A program made the translations under genes and the position numbers. Below are positions 46,947-56,109 of a stretch of DNA of 57,519 nt, one piece after another. Under the pieces are notes generated by a model that was given only the letters and a program-made list of their open reading frames with translations, made no database searches and was not told the origin of the DNA. The DNA is taken from the NCBI GenBank assembly GCA_049999805.1, contig JBNGIO010005227.1, forward strand, positions 1-57,519, given 5' to 3'. Source of the stretch: Folioceros fuciformis (taxonomy: Eukaryota; Anthocerotophyta; Anthocerotopsida; Anthocerotales). Numbering within the stretch: the first letter of the stretch is position 1; every line of letters begins with the position of its first letter.

Positions 46947-47935
46947 TCACTCGTCATGATGATATTCGAACAATCCATCTGGCCCTGCAAAGCAAGACCA
47001 CAACTAAGAATCTGCCAAGGTGACTACACACCACCCGCAGGATCAACTCCACGAGAACGAAATTGAAGACAATTGAGCCCACTATCCACAGCGCATCAGA
47101 CTCATCATCTTCAATATGTATGGGGGCAGTCAGAGCATACCCCATGGAAACTCCTTGTTACGGATGTGAAGGTATGAGTAGGCCTGCACATGGCCAACGC
47201 ACATGAGTAGTTGACACGAGCAGCAGAGCTTGATAGCCAATCGCACTTACTTGCAGCGTCCCCAAGCAACCTTCAAATGTAGTGAGGATTATAGGTCAGA
47301 TGAACAATGAGAAAGCACAAGCTGCCTTCTTGAACGTACCGGTCTCTCATGATGTTCATGGTGTTCATTTCCAGAAAAGGTGTAAATGGCAAAGGCAACC
47401 ACGGCAGTGAAACCAAGAGCAGTAATCCGTTTCCATTTGTGCATCTCCTCTGGACAAGAGGGCCAAGTAAGCAAATATAGCCAGCAATGTGTATCAAAGA
47501 GACAACTCGGAGGCAACCAGAACAATAGCATGAACGCAGCAATCAGACAATCTTCAGCAAAACCACAGACAGACAGGATGTACCATCCGGCAGCAGGTAC
47601 AGCACTCAGTAGGCCCAACCCCCTGTGGAAAGCTCTGCTCGATGACATGGAAGCCGGGATAGATTAACATAACGAGGAAACATCCCACTCTTCAAGCCAT
47701 TTTCAGCAAATTCAGACAAAACTACCAAGCACTGTCAGCTACGATTGCCATCCAGATCCCGCGACGCGCAACTTGGAAGTAAGTATACAACAGGCAAGTG
47801 AAACCTACCACGGTCGTCAACAGCTGAAGAGTGCGCAAATCTTGGGGATGGGACTGCGACAGAAGCCCGACTGGCAGAGCGAGAGCCCAAGGAAGGCAGC
47901 AACGGCCCCAGCCGTTGCCTCAGTGCGGTCACCAT
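46947..47935 (-). CDS. COX6A: Cytochrome c oxidase subunit 6A, mitochondrial
   Basis: A small single-span subunit of respiratory complex IV in the mitochondrial inner membrane. Four exons in phase: 47809-47935, 47340-47449, 47141-47183, 46947-46984, 105 residues. The N-terminus (MVTALRQRLGPLLPSLGSRS) is basic, Ser-rich and acid-free, a typical mitochondrial presequence. Then come EEMHKWKRITALGFTAVVAF (membrane span begins), AIYTFSGNEHHEHHERP, AYSYLHIRNKEFPWG (the family hallmark) and PDGLFEYHHDE at the end. Exons 3 and 4 are only 43 and 38 nt; they are fixed by phase and by the conserved PWG-PDGLFE join. The ATG at 47935 is the first in frame. Length fits plant COX6a (about 100 residues). Confidence 0.94.
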
Positions 47936-49742
47936 GCTTGTCTCAGTGTGCCTTCCGCTCGCGTGAACAAATGCTAGCCTAGGGCTCTGAGATGCACCCG
48001 TCTCGTCGACCAGCCCAAGGAGCAGAACAGCGCTCAAATTATGATACTATTTGTTATTACTTCGTACTTGACGCGTATATATGTTTCAAAATGAATTTGT
48101 TTAACATGTTATGCACAGGATGACGGAATATATCCAACGAGCATGACCATCCATACCTTTCAGAGATAACTGTTCCCGTCGCCAACCAAGCCCAGTCAGG
48201 TGTTTTCATCTTTGGGTCGGGACTCCCGACTCGGGAGTGCCGAGGCATTCACGCTAAAATGAAAGAAGTAGTGCTGCCTACCAGCAATCCTTCCTACGGG
48301 GGCTGATGGGGCGGGGCGCACTGTTGGTTGCTCTAGGAAAGGACTAAAGGAATGTTCAGCCAGCACAACAACGAATACATCTCCTTGGCGTGCAGTTTTG
48401 CTCGGATGGTTTTCAAGAGAGCACACCTGTGTAGTACAGAGGGCCTTCATATCTGCACCACCTGCCACTTTCTCGAAACCCACCACATGCAGCCCTGTTC
48501 GAGCTTCAGGCGGTGGTACACCAACCAGAGGGTGAGGTACAGTGGTGGGGGGTGGTATGGGCTTGCATGCTGCACTCTCTGTGGCATCATCCCACGTCCA
48601 ACACAGATGATTTTCGGAGGACAAGCCCGGTAAGGGTAAGGAAGGTACTAGCAGTCATATGGGAATCGTGCCCTCGTCTGGCTCAGGTTTGTGTGGCACT
48701 CTGGCTGGGCAGCACCTCACCGAGAAACACTCAGGCTAGGGCGTGCATCCAACATCCAACGGGCTGCCATTTCGTAACATGCTCTTCACCTCGGAGTCCA
48801 TACTTTGCCTCTGGGCATGGCAGCATCTCAGGAATCCAATCATGCAGGCTCTGTCACAGCCATAACCAGGGTTTCTGGCATGATCACCGCAAAATCTCCC
48901 CAGCTCGACGCACGAAGTCGATAGGGTCGGAGCAAGCCCTGGCTCTCAGAGCACTGCGCAGGAGAAGAAGTTCGCCGAGCGGCGCAGGGAGTGGCACCTC
49001 TGCTCTGATACACCCGATATCAACAGCGATCAGACAGGGATGCATCAGAGACGAGGAAGGCTAACCCGGCTATTCTGCATCTGCAAGACTACAGAGCAGA
49101 GCGTACGTTCCCTCATGGCGCAGTGCCCTGCTGAACGCTTCGGTATCTTCCTCTAGTCTGCACCGATACCTTCGTGGACTGCACGCAACAGGGCGGTCCA
49201 AGGGACCGGTGACGAGTCGAGTCGGCAAGGGATCGAAGTGAAAGCACCTGCCAGCGGCTGGCTGGGAACCAAAGTCAAGCCTGACACGTCTCAGAAAGCT
49301 TCGGCGGTCAGAGCGCTGCAAAATGTACTGTAGTGTACTGTACAAGGTTCACCCATTCCTCTGCTTGTAACACGGGTCATTGCAAGAAAGGTGAGGAGCA
49401 GGGCCCACTTTGCTGGCACCTGCAGAAGGACTTTGACTAGTTGGGCTCCCAGCCTGACGCCTATATGAACGTGGCCACACTCTCACCAAGTCATCATACA
49501 GGCCTTCGCACAATCCAGACTCAGCAAACGCTACACCCCGTCACGTCACCGAAATCGGAAGCGCAGATAGCGCTGTGGAGCTGCAACCATTTCACTCGCT
49601 CAGGAACCATCCAAGGCGTTGGGAATTCGTGAACTGGTGCAGAAGTCGACGAATCAAGATCCACGGTACGCACCTTGAGGAGCCGTTGTAGAGTCTGTGA
49701 CAGCAGCACCAAGTGATTCAAGGAATCTACAAGGCAAACGCA
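47936..49742. other. Intergenic, no gene seen
   Basis: 1.8 kb between the COX6A start (minus) and the first Gnk2 gene (plus); both promoters lie here. Open frames in it (for example 48196-48624 minus and 48513-49064 plus) overlap each other, lack splice support and match no family I know. Confidence 0.5.
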
Positions 49743-50165
49743 ATGGCGATGGCAGGTGGACGAAAACTTGTGTTGGCTGCTTGGGTGGTGTGCGCCGTGA
49801 TGGCCGTGGGTCTGATGCCCCACGTTGCCCAAGCCCAGGACACCACACTGGTGTCGGGGCTGTGCAATACGGAGAAAATTCGTGACGGCGCTTACCTCTG
49901 GGCCGGAGTGGATGCCGCGCTCTCGGACTTGGACAAGAACACAGCCTACAGCGGATACATCTACCGCACACAATACCAGCACGGCAGTGGTGGTGACACA
50001 GCCTACGCCCAAGGAATCTGCAACCAGAAACTTACCCAGTCGGAGTGCAGCGCCTGTCTCAAGGCTCTTCACTCGGATATCGGGAAAATTTGTGACAAGG
50101 CCGTTGGAGCCAGAGTGCAGTTTGCTGACTGCTTCATCCGCTACGAGACCTACAATTTCTACTAG
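49743..50165 (+). CDS. Secreted Gnk2-homologous (DUF26) domain protein, copy 1
   Basis: A single-exon gene of 140 residues. A hydrophobic signal peptide (LVLAAWVVCAVMAVGLM, cleaved near AQA-QDT) precedes one Gnk2/DUF26 domain. The hallmark C-X8-C-X2-C is present: CNQKLTQSECSAC. Flanking cysteines (GLCNTEKI, KICDKAVG, FADCFIRY) fit the three disulfides of ginkbilobin-type domains. Ginkbilobin-2 binds mannose and is antifungal, and longer relatives are the ectodomains of cysteine-rich receptor kinases and plasmodesma-located proteins. This copy has no membrane anchor or kinase, so it is probably an apoplastic protein; a defence role is inference. An in-frame ATG 30 bp upstream (49713) is possible, but 49743 gives a normal signal peptide. 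Confidence 0.88.
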   Translation: MAMAGGRKLVLAAWVVCAVMAVGLMPHVAQAQDTTLVSGLCNTEKIRDGAYLWAGVDAALSDLDKNTAYSGYIYRTQYQHGSGGDTAYAQGICNQKLTQSECSACLKALHSDIGKICDKAVGARVQFADCFIRYETYNFY

Positions 50166-51376
50166 AAAACTATCACCAGCTTCCGGGAGCAATGCTTGCT
50201 GTACCTTGTGAGGGACAATTTATCGCCCTGACTAGTTGCAGCTCGCAACACGGTGACACCTGGTGAAGTCCGAGCGCCGCTTGTGAGAAGTTTGAAGCTG
50301 TCACACACGGCCCGTGGCCTGACAGAGCATGGTTGAAATCCAGAGTCAAGTTCTTGATGAAATGTACAAAACATGAAGTGACTGTTGGAAAGCATCATGC
50401 ATCGCGCCTGCTTCAGGACGCTTTGTGTCTACATTGGCCTCTCGCTCTCGCATTTTCGCATTTGTAGGCCGCCCACATCGTTGTGTTGGACTCGAGGCTG
50501 CCAGCTGACATGATCCTCACCGAATGCTACGAGCGTACGGAAATTCCGTGTTCAAATGGCTCGCGAGCCCAGCTACAAACCCTGCAGACAAATTGCAAGC
50601 TGTGGTGTTGAATTTCTGTTTGCTCCCTATAAGGCCTCGCTCGCTCTTGTAATTAGTGAACATATTCGGAATCCGTATGGATTTCCGAGCTTTGATATCA
50701 CGTTCGCAAACGGAGTAGGATGCTTTGTTTATAGGATAGGATAGGATAGGATAGGAAAGGACAGGACTCTGCGCAGAGATCATTACGACCTGTGCTTAAT
50801 TTCATTGGTGACTTACAGGTAATAACATACAAATTAAATCAGTCCAGCCCACGAAATCTGTGGTGGAAGGCACCCGTGGATGTCACGTCACACCGCCTGG
50901 TTCCGTTGCTCTGGTACATGTTCCACATCGTATTCGATATTTGCGTTGCCATGATCGTCGTCCGCTGGATATTAGCAAGGCTGGGCCACCCATGGCCGTC
51001 GGCGGATTAGAGAAACTGGCGACCTCGCCGAGTCGCCGGGCCCGGCCCGGCCCAGGCCGGCAATTTGTTTCACATGTTGATGCGCAAGCGTGATATGAAG
51101 TCTGCACTGCACATGTTGCAGCTGCACTTGAGCCTATTCACTCGGAGCTGGGACGCAATTCTCTCGAGTTCTACGATAGCAAGCTCGAGGATGTCGCCGG
51201 TGTTGAATGGGCTGATGAGGAGAACGCTGACACAGCCTTAGAGCAGGAGTGAGGAAGCTCTGCCTTGATTTTGATAGGGGCATGCAGGAGGCTGTCAGTG
51301 AGGACCTCCAAGTTCGTGGGCAGCTAGCTGCAGTCAGTTTTGCGTTGAGCGACAACAGCTGACAACACTAACAAGA
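50166..51376. other. Region between the two Gnk2 genes
   Basis: 1.2 kb with a short (AGGAT)n tract at 50731-50760 and a GC-rich run of GGCCC at about 51038-51060. A coding-like stretch at 51119-51253 (plus) reads LEPIHSELGRNSLEFYDSKL then EDVAGVEWADEENADTALEQ and stops. It has no recognisable start or family and may be a remnant of another gene. Confidence 0.45.
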
Positions 51377-51421
51377 TTGGATGGCCGGGAACCCAGCATT
51401 GCCAAGTTTCTCCTGGCTGTC

Positions 51422-51826
51422 ATGATGCTGTGCGTGGTGGGTAGGATGGTGCCCACCGCTGCCGGTACCAGATCCGTCAGGGCACCCAAGCCGAAAGGGC
51501 CCAACACCACGCTCCTCAGTGCTGCCTGCAGCACCGGCGACACCATCACCGCAGGGAGCCCTCTCTTTGACAACATACATATGGTGTTCCAGGATCTGCA
51601 CCGGAACACTGCCACCAGCGGGTACTCCTACCGTGCCGAGAAACTGGGCGGAAACAGCACGGCGCACGGCCAGGCGATCTGCAACCAGAGACTCTCCCAG
51701 GACCTGTGCACTCAGTGCCTGGGAACTCTGACGAACACCATCTTGGCTGTTTGCGCTAACGCTGTCGGAGGCAGGGTGCAGCTGGTTGACTGCTTTCTGC
51801 GCTACGAAAACTTTGACTTCCCCTGA
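51422..51826 (+). CDS. Secreted Gnk2-homologous (DUF26) domain protein, copy 2
   Basis: A paralogue of the gene at 49743, same strand, 1.26 kb downstream. The domain carries CNQRLSQDLCTQC (C-X8-C-X2-C) and further cysteines in SAACSTGD, AVCANAVGG and LVDCFLRYENFDF. The first in-frame ATG is 51422, which leaves only a short hydrophobic leader (MMLCVVGRMVPTAAG). The open frame and the hydrophobic run (AKFLLAVMM) extend upstream to about 51377 without an ATG. The ATG at 51380 is one frame off. Either the leader is short, an upstream exon supplies the start, or one base is wrong or lost near the start. The mature domain is intact. Confidence 0.8.
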   Translation: MMLCVVGRMVPTAAGTRSVRAPKPKGPNTTLLSAACSTGDTITAGSPLFDNIHMVFQDLHRNTATSGYSYRAEKLGGNSTAHGQAICNQRLSQDLCTQCLGTLTNTILAVCANAVGGRVQLVDCFLRYENFDFP

Positions 51827-52362
51827 TAACCTGGCTGCAGAATTCCCCACACCCCTCCTCCTCGTACATGATCGTTAAGTAAATTTGGTGACCACTGCTA
51901 CGTAGTAACCGTAGACTGGCGGAAATTTGCTCATCGAGCTAGCCTAGGCGGAATATGGAAAGCTGATCATTTCACTAAAAGCCTTCTGTGACCTGCAATG
52001 AGCTTCGTAATTTGATGTCTAATTCGTACACCACGGCATGTTTAGGCGGCCCCGTAGTAGAACAGTCTGTGTCCTTGCCACACATGCGACAGTGGACAAC
52101 GCGTCCAGTTTTGGTCAGCAGACATGGTAGGGATTCTCATCTCACACCGTTCTCCAAACGGTTGGCACTAGTACTGTAAGCCCCAAAAGCAGGCCAGGCC
52201 AGGCCAGGCGGGCAACATGCACACGGGTTCTTTCCATTATCATGAGAGGTGCCAGGAACAGCGTTCGAAATCCATGTCCTGAGTTTGGAGAGGAATATTC
52301 ATGTACCACCACTGTCTCAGCAAGCACATCCACCCCTGGGCAAATCAGCACTAGCATGATCC
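51827..52362. other. Intergenic, no gene seen
   Basis: 536 bp holding the 3' ends of the second Gnk2 gene (plus) and of the PPR gene (minus). A short caggc direct repeat lies at about 52191-52210. Nothing else was recognised. Confidence 0.55.
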
Positions 52363-55296
52363 TCACGGTCGACCCTGACAACTGCAACAACCTTCAGTGA
52401 ATCGATGCACACGGTACCCATCCCTCACAACAATGTCTCTCTGTTCAAGCCGTGACATGATCTCCGTGGAACTGTGGCAGTCACTGCACATGCGTAGATT
52501 CTTCGTTACCACAAGAGGTGTCCCACTCGGAGTGTTCAACAGACCAAACGCTAAGGCTAACTTCTCAGCATGCCCACAAAGCACATCTTCCTTTTCCTTC
52601 TCAGAGACTGGCTTCAACACCAATTTTGTCTGAGGTACGTGGCCTCCTTCCTGCTTCACACGGGCATTCGTGCTCACTACCTTAAGAGCAAGATCATCTC
52701 TTTTCTCCCCCACGGCAAATGTATGTACCTGCTTCTTCACCTCAATCGTGGCCACTGCAGGTTTCTTGTTAGCTCCTACTGCCCTTCTCTGTGTTTCAAT
52801 CCTATCTACATCGGTCCACATACCTGCATCTGCGTAGGCATTAGCCATGAGCACATAGGCGGACGCCATTTGAGGGTCCAGCCTAACAATGCTTTCAAAA
52901 CACCATACAGCCCTCTCTATATCCCCGTGATTTTTGCAGGCATTCAACAAAGTCATCAAGCCAACTGCGTTACTCTGGCCCTCACTTGATAATAGCATCT
53001 TCTCTGCCTCATCCAAAAGGCCAGCACGCCCCAGAAGATCGATCATACAGGTGTAATGCTCAATAGTAGGTTTGATGCCATGTTGTTCGGCCATGGAATG
53101 AAAGTGTTTGCGTCCCTCGTTGACCAGTCCCTCATGACTGCATGCTACTAGAAGGCAAGTAAAAGTAGCATCATCAGGCTGAACACCAGCAACTAACATC
53201 TTCTCGAAACAAGCTAGTGCCTTGTGACCTTCATCGCAGGCACCATAGCCAGCAATCAGGGCATTCCATGTCACCGCGTCCTTTGTGGCCATGCTGTCAA
53301 AAACTTGGCAAGCATTTTTCAGATCGCCACATTTGGCATACATGTCCACCAGGCAGTTGCCCACCACAACGTCCTCCAGCAGTCCTCTTTCAACAATCTG
53401 TGAGTGCAGTTGCATACCCTTCTGCAAGGCACCAGAGCTTGCACAGGCCTTTAGAAGGCAAGCAAAAGTAAAATGGTCAGCTAAAATCAGCCCCTCCTGC
53501 TCCATTTGTCCATATACGGCAAGCGCCTCATGTCCAAGCTCTTGCTGTGAATACCCCGCAATCAGGGCATTCCATGTCACCACATTCTTTGAGGTCATGC
53601 TATCAAGGACCTGGCGTGCATCTTTCATTTCACCACATTTGGCATACATGTCCACCAGGCAGGTGCCCACAACCACATCATCCAGCAGTCCTCTATCCAC
53701 AATCTGGGAGTGCAGGTGCCTCCCCTCCTGTAAGGCGCCAGTACTTGCACAGGCCTTCAGAAGGCATGTAAAAGTAACATGGTCAGCCAAAATGAGGCCA
53801 GCCTCCTCCATTTGTCCATACACAACAAGCGCCTCACGTCCAAGCCCTTGCTGGGAATACCCAGCCATCAGCACCGTCCATGTCACCACATCCTTTGTGG
53901 CCATGCCGTCAAAAACCTTGCGCGCATCTTCCAGTTCCCCACATTTGACATACATGTCCACCAGGCAGTTGCCCAACACTACGTTATCCAGCAGTCCTCT
54001 TTCGACAATCTGTGTGTGCAGTTGCATGCCCTTCTGCAAGGCGCCAGTGCTTGCACATGCCTTCAAAAGGCAAGCGAATGTAACATGGTCAGCCAAAACA
54101 AGGCCTGCCTCCTCCATTTGTCCATACACAAGAAGCGCCTCGTGACCAAGTCCTTGCTGTGCATACCCAGCGATCAAGGTGTTCCATGTCACAACATCCT
54201 TTGTGGCCATGCTGTCAAAGACCTGGCGTGCGTCTTCCAGCTTCCCACATTTCGCATACCCAGCAATCATGGCATTCCATGTCACCACATCCTTTCTGGT
54301 CATGCTGTCAAAAACCTGGCGTGCATCTTTCAGCTCGCCACATTTTGCATACATGTCCAACAGGCAGTTGCCAACAAACAAGTTAGTAGGAATTCCACTC
54401 TGCACCACATCACGGTGCACTTTCCTGCCAGAATCCAAGTCGGAAGCAAATGCACAAGCTTGAAGGACAGCTACAAAGACGTGAGCGTCCGCCTTCACTC
54501 CTGACCTACACATGTCATCATACAGTCGTATGGCGTCATTGGGTTTCCCATGCTTTGCATATGCGGAGATTATGGAAGACCACATGAAGGCATCCGGTTT
54601 CCCAACTCTGGTGAGCACATCCATGGCCTCCTCTAACCTCCCTCCGCATGCGTACATGCGCAATATATGGTTCCCCAAGTACGCATTGGACTCGTACCCA
54701 AGTTTGACACTGAGATCATGAACCCGTCGTCCCACAACCAAATCCTTCTTCGCTGTACAAAGTTTCAGCACAGTGCAAACCAGAGACGGAGAAACAGCAG
54801 AGTCCGTGAGAGCCAGAGACTCCAGGGCTTTAACGGCCTCGGACAGCTTCCCCTGCTGACATAACATGCTCACAGTGACGGCAGAAGCGACGCCCATTTC
54901 CACCTGCATATCCAAGAAAACGAGCTTCTCATCAACCCAACCAGGCTTGAACGCACTGTTCAACCACAGCACCTCCCCGGATCCCTTACGCCGGAAGTCA
55001 GGCGAACGGGAGCCCTTCTTGTCTCGTCGGTTATCCCACCACATGGTAGGGTCCAGAAAATATTGTTCCCACAATTGCTCCTGCTCCTGGCGACGACCAT
55101 CGTTGGAAATCTCTTCCCCACCCACAAATTTCCTTGGCTGTGGAAGTGCTGGGCTCCTTGCAGTGCTGCACCTGGAGGCTTTGCTAGCCGGGGCTCGAGT
55201 CCCTAAGACGCTTTTAGCAGGAGCTCCCGGTAGAATGCCTGTACACATTCCAATTCGTGGGGTCGACAACAAATCCGGTTGCCATACTGTGGCCAT
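52363..55296 (-). CDS. PPR-DYW organellar RNA-editing factor, KP/GRP variant, with N-terminal PDF-like motif
   Basis: An intronless gene of 977 residues. Residues 1-60 look like an organelle targeting peptide. Residues 75-124 (LWEQYFLDPTMWWDNRRDKK, SPDFRRKGSGEVLWL, KPGWVDEKL) resemble the PDF motif of OSB organellar ssDNA-binding proteins. A long PLS-type PPR array follows (units such as KDVVTWNALIAGY and CLVDMYAKCGELEDARQVFD), then E motifs and a DYW cytidine-deaminase-like domain. The HxE site is in CGHAEKLALAFGLL (His909), with zinc ligands in MCSDCH (937, 940) and HRFTEGCCSC. The domain begins NKKPAVATIEV and ends CQGRP, so KP replaces the PG box and GRP replaces the DYW end. That is the class linked to U-to-C editing in hornworts, lycophytes and ferns. 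The ATG at 55296 is the first real ATG; a TTG 51 bp upstream is ignored. Confidence 0.93.
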   Translation of the reverse strand: MATVWQPDLLSTPRIGMCTGILPGAPAKSVLGTRAPASKASRCSTARSPALPQPRKFVGGEEISNDGRRQEQEQLWEQYFLDPTMWWDNRRDKKGSRSPDFRRKGSGEVLWLNSAFKPGWVDEKLVFLDMQVEMGVASAVTVSMLCQQGKLSEAVKALESLALTDSAVSPSLVCTVLKLCTAKKDLVVGRRVHDLSVKLGYESNAYLGNHILRMYACGGRLEEAMDVLTRVGKPDAFMWSSIISAYAKHGKPNDAIRLYDDMCRSGVKADAHVFVAVLQACAFASDLDSGRKVHRDVVQSGIPTNLFVGNCLLDMYAKCGELKDARQVFDSMTRKDVVTWNAMIAGYAKCGKLEDARQVFDSMATKDVVTWNTLIAGYAQQGLGHEALLVYGQMEEAGLVLADHVTFACLLKACASTGALQKGMQLHTQIVERGLLDNVVLGNCLVDMYVKCGELEDARKVFDGMATKDVVTWTVLMAGYSQQGLGREALVVYGQMEEAGLILADHVTFTCLLKACASTGALQEGRHLHSQIVDRGLLDDVVVGTCLVDMYAKCGEMKDARQVLDSMTSKNVVTWNALIAGYSQQELGHEALAVYGQMEQEGLILADHFTFACLLKACASSGALQKGMQLHSQIVERGLLEDVVVGNCLVDMYAKCGDLKNACQVFDSMATKDAVTWNALIAGYGACDEGHKALACFEKMLVAGVQPDDATFTCLLVACSHEGLVNEGRKHFHSMAEQHGIKPTIEHYTCMIDLLGRAGLLDEAEKMLLSSEGQSNAVGLMTLLNACKNHGDIERAVWCFESIVRLDPQMASAYVLMANAYADAGMWTDVDRIETQRRAVGANKKPAVATIEVKKQVHTFAVGEKRDDLALKVVSTNARVKQEGGHVPQTKLVLKPVSEKEKEDVLCGHAEKLALAFGLLNTPSGTPLVVTKNLRMCSDCHSSTEIMSRLEQRDIVVRDGYRVHRFTEGCCSCQGRP
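53270..54187. repeat. Three 306-bp tandem units inside the PPR gene
   Basis: The boundary sequence gtcac-acatcctttgtggcc (with small changes) recurs at 53270, 53576, 53882 and 54188, exactly 306 bp (102 residues) apart. A partial unit follows 93 bp on, at 54281. Each unit encodes one PLS triplet. Neighbouring units are highly similar even at silent sites, which shows recent duplication or gene conversion. Confidence 0.9.
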
Positions 55297-56109
55297 CGCT
55301 GCTGTCGGAGGAGCATGGAGAGCACAGGACAGGACAGGACACGCCAATCGTCCTCTCCTCGCGCACCGAATTCACTGCACCCAGGCCAGGGTTGATGTAC
55401 AGGACTGAGTGACCCGGATGGTGAATGGGCGTGGAGTGCCTTCACATCTGCTGAACACCATAGCGAACAGTTAACCGCTTCAAAAGACATTCGAGCTTCA
55501 TTTTGTGTTCATCTTTGGGATATTTTGTGTTTGGGTATATTTTTAGTACCCATGGGCATATGCTACTTGGCAAGGACGGAACAAAATGCACACTTCATTC
55601 CAAGAAAGGAAGGGATGCTTTTAAATAATTGAATGTATAAAAATTATATAATGAGATGAAAGAAACTTAAGACAAGGGATGATTAACATAGTAACCTTGA
55701 TTAATTTTGCTTCATTTGAAGAAAGAAAAAATATGGATGAAAAGAAATATTACGGGTACAAGAAGAGTCATTATTATGAACTAAAAGTGGGTTTATACGA
55801 GTTTATACGAGCTCTTACAGTGCTCTTGGAACAAAGAAACCACAAAGTGAACAACACACCACATCTAAGTTCTTTCTAACAGTCATTGGCGCTAGGATTT
55901 GAAATCCTACTTCTCTAGGATGATTTGCTAAGTGATGAATAACAACTAAAAAATCCTAGAGTCAATCCAACAAGATGAACTCCCAACAATGGAGGGGAGC
56001 TTTTCAATCCAATAAGATGGCCATATGTGGATGAGGAAGCTCCACAAAGTTTGGTAGAACTGGAACGTGAAAAGGAGTTGCACCCGAGAAGAAGTTGCTT
56101 TTGGGTTGA
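55297..56109. other. Intergenic, partly AT-rich
   Basis: 813 bp with the upstream region of the PPR gene, a ggaca tract at about 55325-55341, and an AT-rich block at 55500-55960. The AT-rich block has an open frame (55679-55879) with codon use unlike the neighbours; it may be a relic of a mobile element. A short hairpin (taggatttgaaatccta, about 55893-55909) recalls a tRNA T-arm but has the wrong loop register. Confidence 0.45.

Noticed and set aside
53285-54504. Plus-strand open frames of 286 and 241 codons
   Set aside because: They are antisense to the PPR array and repeat with its 306-bp period; the minus-strand frame carries all the conserved motifs.
55297-55347. Extension of the PPR protein by 17 residues from a TTG
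   Set aside because: Non-ATG start for a nuclear plant gene is unlikely, and the first ATG at 55296 already gives a plausible targeting peptide.
55885-55935. tRNA-like T-arm hairpin on the minus strand
   Set aside because: The stem pairs but the loop register does not fit TTCRANY, and no acceptor, D or anticodon stems can be drawn around it.
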